From Lewinellaceae bacterium (GTDB lineage: Bacteria > Bacteroidota > Bacteroidia > Chitinophagales > Saprospiraceae), in contig JACJYB010000001.1 in the NCBI GenBank assembly GCA_020636355.1, positions 434,001 to 498,000 on the forward strand: a stretch of DNA of 64,000 bases, given 5' to 3'. Under the pieces are notes generated by a model. It made no database searches. It was not told the origin of the DNA and worked only from the letters and a program-made list of their open reading frames with translations. The translations under genes were made by a program, and so were the position numbers. Shown piece by piece: positions 26,501 to 34,300 of this stretch; the stretch's first letter is position 1, and every line of letters starts with the position of its first letter.

Positions 26501-26624
26501 GTCCACCTCCCTTGACCATTATATCGCTTTGGTAACAGCGCTGCGCACTCAAATCCGAGTGCATTCCCAAAAGAGATAAGGTGATCAGTAGTATACTTCC
26601 TATAGATCGTACGGCTAGCTTCAT
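23571..26624 (-). CDS. T9SS-secreted protein of eight Cys-paired tandem repeats with Por sorting domain
   Basis: About 1017 residues from the ATG at 26624 (MKLAVRSIGSILLITLSLLG, signal peptide ending near SAQ); a frame open to 26660 runs into the promoter. The body is eight repeats of roughly 108-113 residues. Each has an early Cys (e.g. CPGDGNTD, CNNTSG), a central 'Y.(I/V)TD..n.I' strand, 'G..R(V/I)YG(V/L)SY.G......GD', and a late Cys in '(G/D/E)C(Y/W/F).(L/I)S.N.(I/V).VI..(V)P'. It ends in a Por-type sorting domain (FVVQPNPNQGRIEVNL, DILGRSLHQW, LANGTYWLRF, KIQVVK). Probably exported by type IX secretion and cell-surface bound; an adhesin or structural role is inference only. Confidence 0.88.
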   Translation of the reverse strand: MKLAVRSIGSILLITLSLLGMHSDLSAQRCYQSDIMVKGGGQFARLCPKDGNSDIVQLTSTDSSGLFYSYILVNLQDEIIFARRDSSFELDYLDNGTYRFWGVSHSDTLIWEAGMDVISVRAKNNGCANLSNSVVTLYKDEPAAGTVTLLSGLKDTVYCSSLSTNDTIRVKKAQASNLFYTYFLVNGAGVLVAMNDEGLFDLRGQPDGFFQIIGVSYSGIINVIPGDIINENSIIGCFEYSIPVNVTKSTPTAGLIRFTSLDTTATVCPGDGNTDWLVMRKSAFSSAFSYGYLITDANGVLIRYSSKDSVNFEQSQLGVNRIYGLSYSGTVTIQPGDTIWTADSLTTGCWNLTARYLTVYLVEPKAGKIRALNQDSILYACPGDNLPDRFFFDTVGATPNAVRYVVTDENNIITRVLSTNFTDFEATGVGTARVYAISYIGEYQAMVGDTLFVSNLVKGCYDISDNYLPVIKNIPVGGQVSMLEGDTVLYLCNNTSGNVVYRFKNNSPQPLRYDYVLTNEANQILDIASGDSYVFSDIPRGEIRIWGVAYSGNRLLNIGDHLVVSSYSDACFEVSTNYIHVIKDVPFAGQIALTDGTLGKFFCLNNAGPAMVTYTNTGSAKSKYIFVITDETDKIVRISTSKSFDLKSMPAGGYRIYGVSYTGDILVKNGDLFQSKVFSNDCFDVSDQYIHVIRDNPYAGRIQALGGSARVFTCPLNDNLDYVHFQHPEAVAIQYAYVVTDTFDNITQFTFLDSIDFGFSQPGKCRVYGVGFVGTFKARVGNNIRSIAFSDECYDLTNNYVEIIKRDPPNINISSPAGDSITICVNDDQEDLITFTTDDQTGIPVGYVITDLNSRIIGQSLANPVPFNDLPPGQSRVYGVTFTGQWVPRTGFFLLDRPLSDDCYTISNNFIKVNKMNSGNRCVTVSVHEPEAAKNYFVVQPNPNQGRIEVNLIDASLRYDLTHIEVLDILGRSLHQWNWQSGAIRQTLDLNELANGTYWLRFRTDRNAWVTKIQVVK

Positions 26625-26657
26625 ACGCTTGAGGTGTTGACAAAGTAAATATGCATG

Positions 26658-26686
26658 CAAAAGTAGCTACAACAAAAATCATGCAA
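26658..26686 (-). promoter_or_regulatory. Promoter of the eight-repeat T9SS gene
   Basis: Reverse-strand TTG at 26686-26684, an 18-nt spacer, and TACTTTTG at 26665-26658. Transcription would start near 26652, before the ATG at 26624, supporting that start. Confidence 0.6.
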
Positions 26687-26839
26687 TAAAATCCTAATAT
26701 TTAAAGTACTGACTAAATTCTTCCTTTGCATGACACCAATATTAATATGTCCCGGCTCCTAACCATGCAACTTAAATGCATGTTGGGCGTTTACTGTACA
26801 TCTAAACATTTAACGTTCACATCCTGTTCCTGATTGGTT

Positions 26840-28063
26840 ATGCGGATTTTGATTTTCATTGTTTTTTTGGGTCTGATCGAATGGTATGCGTGGCAAGCCA
26901 TTCGGCATACAGGCTTGTATCAGGTTTCATGGGGCCGGTTGGCTCTGAATATCCTGTTTTGGTTCCTGGCTGGCTTGACGGTATTTTATTTTTCCTGGCT
27001 GAATCTGGTAGGATCCCACACCCTGCCCAAAATGGTGGAAATGATAATCCGAACGCTGGTTATGGCTAACATTCTTGGCGGGTTGCTATTAGGGGTCTTT
27101 ATGTTCCTGGATGATCTTCGCAGGCTTTTTACCGGCATTGGATCTCTGGTGACCAAACAAGCCTGGCATATGCCTTCCAGATCGGCGTTTATGTCCAATC
27201 TGGCCTTGGTTATAGCAGGGATACCGTTTGTGTCCTTGCTCTATGGTGCTGCCAGGAACGCCTACCGCTACACCTTATTTCGTCAGAAAGTGCCTGTTCA
27301 TGGTCTTCCCCAATCGTTGGATGGTTTGCGGATCGTACAGATAAGTGATATTCATTCCGGAAGTTTTTATCGTGAAACACCTATTGAGAAAGCGATCAGC
27401 ATGATCAATGATCTGGAGCCGGACCTGGTTTGTTTTACGGGAGACCTGGTGAACAACGAGGCTACAGAAATCGAGCCGTATTTGGAAATATTTGGCCAGA
27501 TCAAAGCAAAGTACGGTGTGTATTCGATTCTGGGAAACCACGACTATGGCGATTATGTGCGGTGGCCCAGCCAGGAAGATAAAAAGGCCAATTTTGCCAG
27601 GTTATGCAGCCACCACCACGATCTGGGATGGGACCTGTTACGAAATGAGCACCGGGTGGTGGAAGTGAATGGTGCACGCATTGGCATTGTGGGGGTTGAA
27701 AATTATTCGGCGCAACTGCGATTTGCACGGTACGGTGATCTAAAAGTGGCGGATCAGGGATGTCCTGAAGTCGATTTCAAACTTTTATTATCTCATGATC
27801 CCAGCCATTGGCACTATGAAGTGACCAAAGATTATCAAAATATTCATCTGACACTTTCAGGCCATACCCATGGTGCACAATTTGGGATTGAGATTCCGGG
27901 TTTTAAATGGAGCCCTATTGAATACATTTACAAAGAGTGGGCTGGTTTGTATCAGGATGGGGAACAGTATTTGTATGTAAACCGTGGATTTGGATTTTTG
28001 GCATATCCCGGCAGAGTAGGTATCTTGCCGGAAATCACCTGCCTGGAATTACAAGCCGTTTGA
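26840..28063 (+). CDS. Membrane-anchored calcineurin-like metallophosphoesterase
   Basis: 407 residues from the ATG at 26840 (MRILIFIVFLGLIEW). The N-terminal 140 residues form about four membrane helices, followed by the phosphoesterase domain with all five metal motifs: VQISDIHSG (D-x-H), VCFTGDLVNN (GD), ILGNHDYGDY (GNHD), LLLSHDPSHW (H) and LSGHTHGAQFG (GHxH). The YkuE/YaeI-like arrangement suggests action on a phospholipid or lipid-linked phosphodiester near the membrane. The substrate is not predictable. A lipoprotein gene follows 45 bp downstream on the same strand. Confidence 0.92.
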   Translation: MRILIFIVFLGLIEWYAWQAIRHTGLYQVSWGRLALNILFWFLAGLTVFYFSWLNLVGSHTLPKMVEMIIRTLVMANILGGLLLGVFMFLDDLRRLFTGIGSLVTKQAWHMPSRSAFMSNLALVIAGIPFVSLLYGAARNAYRYTLFRQKVPVHGLPQSLDGLRIVQISDIHSGSFYRETPIEKAISMINDLEPDLVCFTGDLVNNEATEIEPYLEIFGQIKAKYGVYSILGNHDYGDYVRWPSQEDKKANFARLCSHHHDLGWDLLRNEHRVVEVNGARIGIVGVENYSAQLRFARYGDLKVADQGCPEVDFKLLLSHDPSHWHYEVTKDYQNIHLTLSGHTHGAQFGIEIPGFKWSPIEYIYKEWAGLYQDGEQYLYVNRGFGFLAYPGRVGILPEITCLELQAV

Positions 28064-28108
28064 GCAGGAGGCTGGACGCCAGGCCAATTTTAAAGCTATT
28101 GACTTCCT

Positions 28109-28489
28109 ATGAGAATTGTATGCTTCATCTTTTGTTTTCTGGTATTAGGATCGTGTAAAAGGGAACCCAAAGTGTCTTCTGACATGGTAGTGGGAGCCTG
28201 GGAGGTGATAGGCGCCGAACGAAACGGGAAAGCCACGGAAACCTTGAATGGAGCCTATTTTGAGTTTGGTGATAATGGTACCATGACCTCCAATTATCTT
28301 GGAGAGGATGAGACTTCACTATTCTCCGTCGCCGATGCCATGATTAAGCAAGTGCGACCCGACCAGAGTCAAATCGATTTTAAGGTAGAAAAGATGGCGC
28401 CGGATACGATGATCCTGGAGACGAATATCCAGACCATTCCATTCCGATTTGTGATGCGCAAAATCGCCGCTGAAGACGGCTCCAATTAA
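28109..28489 (+). CDS. Small lipocalin-like lipoprotein
   Basis: 126 residues. Signal peptide with lipobox: FCFLVLGSC, the acylated Cys at residue 16. The mature part starts with charged residues, followed by VVGAWEVIGAERNGKA, GAYFEFGDNGTMTSNY and MILETNIQTIPFRFVMRK, the strand pattern of small lipocalin-like proteins ('GtW......G....t...fe..g'). No ligand can be assigned. It shares the metallophosphoesterase strand and is probably in the same transcript. Its 3' end meets the convergent small membrane protein gene, overlapping by 4 bp. Confidence 0.75.
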   Translation: MRIVCFIFCFLVLGSCKREPKVSSDMVVGAWEVIGAERNGKATETLNGAYFEFGDNGTMTSNYLGEDETSLFSVADAMIKQVRPDQSQIDFKVEKMAPDTMILETNIQTIPFRFVMRKIAAEDGSN

Positions 28490-28779
28490 AACGGACGCTG
28501 CATCCATTCCAGGTGGCCTTTTTGCAGAATGAAAAAGAAGACGAATACCAGCAATGGTATCATCCCGGTAACGACCATCAACCAATAATACCAGCGCGGT
28601 ACCGATGAGCGTTCAACCCATTCCACGATAAGTGAAATCACCAGGATACCGGTACATAAAGCAGGAATGATCCAGGACAGCAATGAAGCAGCATATTCAT
28701 TCAAAAACCACAAGGCAATAAGCAGAATTGCTTCGGCAATGCCAACCTCGAGCAGGATCAATCGTTGTGATGCATTCAA
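28486..28779 (-). CDS. Small three-helix membrane protein
   Basis: About 97 residues if translation starts at the TTG at 28779; the frame is open to 28929, but that part reads like non-coding sequence and covers the topA promoter and start. Three hydrophobic helices: LILLEVGIAEAILLIALWFL, LLSWIIPALCTGILVISLIV and LMVVTGMIPLLVFVFFFIL. The family is not recognised. There is no ATG at a sensible place, so the start is uncertain. Divergent from topA. Confidence 0.5.
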   Translation of the reverse strand: MNASQRLILLEVGIAEAILLIALWFLNEYAASLLSWIIPALCTGILVISLIVEWVERSSVPRWYYWLMVVTGMIPLLVFVFFFILQKGHLEWMQRPF

Positions 28780-28857
28780 TGGTTTGCTGCTTTCTGGGTT
28801 GAAGGTAGTACATTTGTCGCTGCACAATCCCGGACCTGCGCATTTTCTGATAAATAT

Positions 28858-28865
28858 TACATTTG
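28858..28865 (+). promoter_or_regulatory. -7 box upstream of topA
   Basis: TACATTTG matches TAnnTTTG exactly, 27 nt before the topA ATG. A second identical TACATTTG lies at 28808-28815. No clear -33 element was seen for either. Confidence 0.5.
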
Positions 28866-28892
28866 CACCGCAAGACGTTCTAAAAAAGCGCC

Positions 28893-31391
28893 ATGACGAA
28901 AAACTTATTGATTGTCGAGTCTCCAGCAAAGGCTAAAACCATTGAAAAATTTCTCGGTAAAGATTTCACCGTAAAGTCCAGCTACGGCCATATCCGTGAT
29001 CTGGCTAAAGGGGACAAAGGCGTCAACATTGAGAAGAAATTTGAGCCAACTTATACCGTTTCACCGGAAAAGAAAAAGGTAGTCAAAGAACTGAAGGACT
29101 TAGTGAAAAAAGTCGATGAAGTCTGGCTGGCGACGGACGAGGACCGCGAGGGGGAAGCCATCTCCTGGCACCTGTGCCGTGTCCTGGATCTCGATGAAAG
29201 GAAGACCAAGCGAATAGTTTTCCGTGAAATCACCAAACCTGCTATCCAACAGGCGATCGAGGCGCCGCGTCACGTGGACGTCAATCTTGTTAATGCTCAG
29301 CAAGCAAGAAGGATTCTGGACCGGTTAGTCGGCTTCGAACTTTCAGAACTCCTGTGGAGAAAGGTGAAAAATAAGCTGTCCGCAGGGAGGGTACAGTCCG
29401 TAGCTGTCAAATTAATTGTCGAACGGGAACGGGAAATCAACCAGTTTAACAGTTCTGCCTTTTTTAAGGTAAAGGCGCATTTTACGGTGAAGAACGGTCA
29501 GGGAAAAGATGTCGAACTGGTAGCGACCTATCCGGACAATTTCAAGGCTGAACAGGAAGCCAGAGCATTCCTTGAGCAATTGAAGGCGAGCCAGTTCTCG
29601 ATTCATTCCATCGAGGTTAAACCGGCCTATCGCAAGCCTGCGCCTCCCTTTACAACCTCTACCTTACAACAGGAGGCGAGCCGGAAGCTGGGCTTTGTAG
29701 TCAGCCGCACCATGATCGCCGCACAACGCCTGTACGAAGCAGGCCACATCACCTATATGCGAACGGATTCGACTACGCTGAGTAACCTGGCGCTAAGCCA
29801 GATAGCCAGCCTGGTCGAAAACAATTACGGGAAAGAATACGTCAAAACCCGTCAGTTCCGCAGCAAACAGGAATTGGCTCAGGAGGCGCACGAAGCCATA
29901 CGGCCTACCTACGTCGAAAATGAAAACGTATCCGGCGACCGCGACCAGGTAAGACTTTATGATTTGATCCGCAAGCGGGCCATGGCATCCCAGATGGCCG
30001 ATGCTCGCCTGGAGAAGACAGTGGTTGACATTGCCATATCAAACCTTCCCGGTCAATTTTTCGAGGCTGAAGGAGAAGTCCTAAAGTTTGACGGTTTCCT
30101 AAAAGTATACCTTGAATCCAAGGATGACGAAGAGGAGGACGAACATGGAAGCATGTTGCCCCCCCTCAAAGTCGGTCAGGTTCTCAGTTGCAATTACATT
30201 GATGCGACCGAACGATACACCAAACCTCCCGCGCGATACACGGAGGCGGGACTGGTGAAAAAACTGGAAGAACTGGGGATCGGCCGTCCTTCTACCTATG
30301 CCCCGACCATCAGTAAAATCATGGAGGAAGGCCGCGGATATGTGGTGAAAGACAGCAGACCCGGGGTAGAGCGTCACTATGCCGTGCTTACGCTGGCTAA
30401 TGGCACGATAAAAAGTGAAAAAAAATCCGAAATAACCGGAGCGACCAAAGACCGCCTGTATCCCACGGACATGGGCATGGTCGTCAGTGATTTTCTCTCC
30501 GAGCATTTTGAGAAAATCATGGATTATGGTTTTACGGCGGACATAGAAAAAGAATTTGACCAGATCGCCTCCGGATCACGTGAATGGCGATCCATGCTGG
30601 AGCACTTCTACGATCCGTTTCATGAGCTGGTTGAACAAACATTGGAAAATGCCAATCGCGCTACCGGAGAACGCATTCTGGGAACGGATCCTGCTACCGG
30701 ACTGACTGTATCGGCACGGGTTACGCGCTTTGGGCCGGTCATTCAGATCGGCTCCCGGGAGGAAGTGGGTGAAGAGGGTAAGCCGCAATTTGCCAATTTG
30801 AGAACCGGAATGTCTATTGAAACGGTAACGCTGGAGGAAGCATTGGACCTCTTTAAATTGCCTAAAAGCCTGGGTAATTTTCGCGATCAGGAAGTCAGTG
30901 TCGGTGTCGGGCGCTTTGGGCCTTATGTTAAGTGGGGCGAGACTTTCATCTCCCTGCCGCGGGGAACAGATCCGCTTAAGGTCGATCAGGAAGAAGCGGA
31001 ACGCATTATTATCGAGCGGATCAACCAGGATGCTCCTTTTGGTACGTATCAGGGAAAACCAATTACAAAAGGGAAAGGCCGATTCGGGCCATTTGTTAAA
31101 TGGGAAGATCTGTACGTCAATGTACCCCGGAAATATTCCTTGGATACCATCACTGAAAAAGAAGCTATAGAGCTGATTAAAGCCAAAGTGGAAAAGGAAA
31201 ATAACCGGTATATCCAGCAATGGCCAGAAGAAAAGCTAAGCATCGAGAATGGTCGCTGGGGTCCCTTTATCCGTCAGGGACGTGCCATCATTAAAATACC
31301 AAAGATTGACGGCGAAAAAGTTGATGCTGATAAGGCAAAAACCCTCACGCTCGAACAAGTGATGAATATCGTCAAGGAAGCCAAGAAGTAA
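28893..31391 (+). CDS. topA: DNA topoisomerase I
   Basis: 832 residues. The Toprim domain opens MTKNLLIVESPAKAKTIEKF with the acidic ATDEDREGEAISWHL motif near residue 80. The central type IA core has LSAGRVQSVAVKLIVERE and the active-site Tyr in YMRTDSTTLS near residue 290. GIGRPSTYAPTISKIMEEG follows. The C-terminus carries four topoisomerase C-terminal repeats (TRFGPVIQIG, GRFGPYVKWG, GRFGPFVKWE, GRWGPFIRQG) in place of Cys zinc fingers, the Bacteroidota form. Relaxes negative supercoils. Convergent with the alpha-2-macroglobulin gene, leaving 6 bp and no visible terminator. Confidence 0.97.
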   Translation: MTKNLLIVESPAKAKTIEKFLGKDFTVKSSYGHIRDLAKGDKGVNIEKKFEPTYTVSPEKKKVVKELKDLVKKVDEVWLATDEDREGEAISWHLCRVLDLDERKTKRIVFREITKPAIQQAIEAPRHVDVNLVNAQQARRILDRLVGFELSELLWRKVKNKLSAGRVQSVAVKLIVEREREINQFNSSAFFKVKAHFTVKNGQGKDVELVATYPDNFKAEQEARAFLEQLKASQFSIHSIEVKPAYRKPAPPFTTSTLQQEASRKLGFVVSRTMIAAQRLYEAGHITYMRTDSTTLSNLALSQIASLVENNYGKEYVKTRQFRSKQELAQEAHEAIRPTYVENENVSGDRDQVRLYDLIRKRAMASQMADARLEKTVVDIAISNLPGQFFEAEGEVLKFDGFLKVYLESKDDEEEDEHGSMLPPLKVGQVLSCNYIDATERYTKPPARYTEAGLVKKLEELGIGRPSTYAPTISKIMEEGRGYVVKDSRPGVERHYAVLTLANGTIKSEKKSEITGATKDRLYPTDMGMVVSDFLSEHFEKIMDYGFTADIEKEFDQIASGSREWRSMLEHFYDPFHELVEQTLENANRATGERILGTDPATGLTVSARVTRFGPVIQIGSREEVGEEGKPQFANLRTGMSIETVTLEEALDLFKLPKSLGNFRDQEVSVGVGRFGPYVKWGETFISLPRGTDPLKVDQEEAERIIIERINQDAPFGTYQGKPITKGKGRFGPFVKWEDLYVNVPRKYSLDTITEKEAIELIKAKVEKENNRYIQQWPEEKLSIENGRWGPFIRQGRAIIKIPKIDGEKVDADKAKTLTLEQVMNIVKEAKK

Positions 31392-31397
31392 TTGCAT

Positions 31398-34300
31398 TTA
31401 TTCCTTACGGGTTACCTCGACCCATCCGCCAGGAACAGTGGCCTGGACCGAATGATCGTACATGGCTTCAACCAGCTGGGTTGGTAATCGGTATCGTCCG
31501 GCATAGGCTGCATGAACCAGTATGGTAAATGTCTTCGTTTGCCCGGGGTCCAGATCAAAAAAGGTATCAACCCGGTCATCCCGTATGTCCTGGAAGTCAT
31601 AATTAAGTTCCGAGACAGCATCAATCGAACTTAACCGCACCGGTAATATTTCCCATCCGGATGGAACGCCGATGGTCAATGCCAAGTCCCGGATCATCGA
31701 TTGTAGACCGGTTTGGTGTGTAACCTTCGCAATGATCTTAAAATCCGTCCCTTGTTTGATGCCGGCCGGGTCAAGCATTTCTCCATCCATCGTCACATAA
31801 TCTACTTTCAGGTTTACTTTCTGCGCCATTTGTTTTTGTGGTTCGTCCAGTGGTCTTCCTGCAATGATCCATTTGGCAAAGAGTGTTTTTTGTCCCTTGT
31901 TTTCAATGGCGATTTGGTTACTGGCCAGTTGAGAGGGATTTAGCTCATACATAAATACAGGTCGTTCGGACTGGATGATTTGTGCTGGTTTGTCCGCATA
32001 CTGAATTGATGCCTGGATTCCTTCGCCGGCTGACGGTCCATTCAAATAATAATTGGTCACCGCATACAAAGCGTAAGCCAGTGTCTGCGTAGAATACCAA
32101 CTGGAACTGTTCAATGCTTCGGCAATCGATTTAGCCATCACGGCGGCATCATTTTCAAGGCCGATGATGCGGAGTGCATCGAGGAGGAGCGCTTGATCCC
32201 GCAATTCGTCACCGAAGGTAGTTGACCAATCCGGGTTGGCCAATACAACCGGTTTTTTGCCGGAGAGCATTTTTGTGGCTTCACGGACCCGGCCAGCCAG
32301 TGCGTAGCTTGCTGCCAGGCGGTAAAAATCCTGGGGCGTCACTTTAGTTGATTCTCTGAGCCGGTTCATCGATCCAATATCTGGGTCACCTACGAGGGCC
32401 AGGGTATAGAGGCGATAGATTTGTATGGAACCGCCATGGGCATACCCACCGGTTGTTTTTTCCTCGGAAGGGGTCCATGTATTGCTCCACCGGCGTTGAA
32501 TTTTCTTCCAGCGATCCAGCATATTGGCCGGTACAGGATATCCCTGACTTTTTGCAAGAAGCAAAAAATGACCGACATAGGATGTGATGTATTCATCCAT
32601 GTACGTAGCGCCGGGCCAGAAGGTAAAGCCTCCATCCGCATGTTGGAATTGTTTAAGACGGTCAATGGTGGCCAGGATGTTGGTTGTAATGGTTGCTTTT
32701 TGGGAGGGCGTAAGATCGATCAGTTCCGGTAAAAACAGTTGAGGGAATGCGCTTGAAGTGGTTTGCTCCGCACAGCCATAAGGGTAGTGGATGAGGTATT
32801 GAAGGCGTCGCTGTAAATTGAGGGCCGGCATGGTGGACAATTCCAGCGTAGCCGTGTTGGTACCATTCATCCCGGGTAGTTCGGTCTGCATGGTCTGGGC
32901 GGCACCTTCCTGAATGACAGCTTCGGAGAGGTTGGACAGGAGCGGATTTGGATTCTTAACTGGCAGCGAAATGGTTTGGACAGCTTTCTCAGAACCGTGT
33001 GTTGCCTCGATGGTCAGCGTGCTTTGCCCAATCTCATCGGATACGGCAAAGGAGAAATCGGTCGCGGCATCGCCCGGCTGCGCAATGGATACCGTAGCGG
33101 TTGGCTGGTCAAAATGGATGAGCGGCGAAGAAGAACGGACGCTTACCCGGGTAGTTCCAAGTGCTTTGTCACTGGCGAATAGATTCACCGGCAAATAGGC
33201 TTCTTCTCCGGGACTGAGCTTTCGGGGTGCGGTGGCAAGGACCATCAGCGGTTGTTCCACTTTGACCGGTTGTTCCGCATGTCCATATGCCTGAGACGCA
33301 TTGGCCGCAACGACCATGACACGCACCGATCCGATGTAATTGTGGATGGTTACTTCATGGGTGTTGGTTTTACCAGGTGAGCAGGTAAAGGGCCCAAGCA
33401 CCCGGACAACCGGCTTGAACCGTATTTCCTGGTTTCCCGGATTGACAGTGGCCGTACCATCCCCACCAATTGCCAGCAGTCGTCCACCCTGAAAGAACGA
33501 TGCGATGACCTGATCGTAAACATCCCAGGTTTGTACTCCCAGGGCTTCCTTCCGGTTAAAGAAAGCATATGGGTCAGGCGTTTTAAAAGAAGTCAGATCC
33601 AACAAGCCCTCATCTACGATGGCTACCGTGTAGTGCATTTCCCGTTTGGATTGTTCGCCTACCTTGACAGAAAAAGGAACTTCAGGGCGTACTGAAGCCG
33701 GGGCATCAACCACCGGATCCAGTCGTCGCTCCGGGTAATACACCTCAACCGGAATTACGCCAAAACTACGGATAGGCAAGTCATTATCTCTGATCGTTCC
33801 CTGGATTAAGACCACGGACAGATACGAATAAGGGGCATAACTGGCTAAGGCTGGAATCTGTATTTTCTGGTTGCCGGGGGTAGCATCAAACCAGGCTGCA
33901 CTGAGTACCTTATCCTGACGCTCTACTGTAATCAGAATCTTGCCGGGATGGCTTACCGGGACTTCAACTTCAATCGGATCATCCACCTCATAGCGCTTTT
34001 CATTGGTTTGTAAGGTCAGATAAGATGTCCCGTTGTGTTCATCATCATCCCAGGGATATCCAACGTAAAACACGTCGCCCGAGCAATGTCCGCTGGCCTC
34101 ATCACAAACCCGGATAAAGTATCCCTGCATTTGATCTGGAGTCCAGCTGATGGTCGCTTGCCCATTGCGATCGGTAGTGACCTGCGTCGAAAATACAGCA
34201 GTCTCCTCGTTTCCATTGGAATAGCGGTAAAATCGATCGTCATCACTTTCGTACCACCAGGACCAACCCACCTGATAGATGGCTACATCCAGTTTCCTGC

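Noticed and set aside
30576..31220. 214-codon antisense frame inside topA
   Set aside because: Shadow of the topoisomerase C-terminal repeats; no independent evidence.
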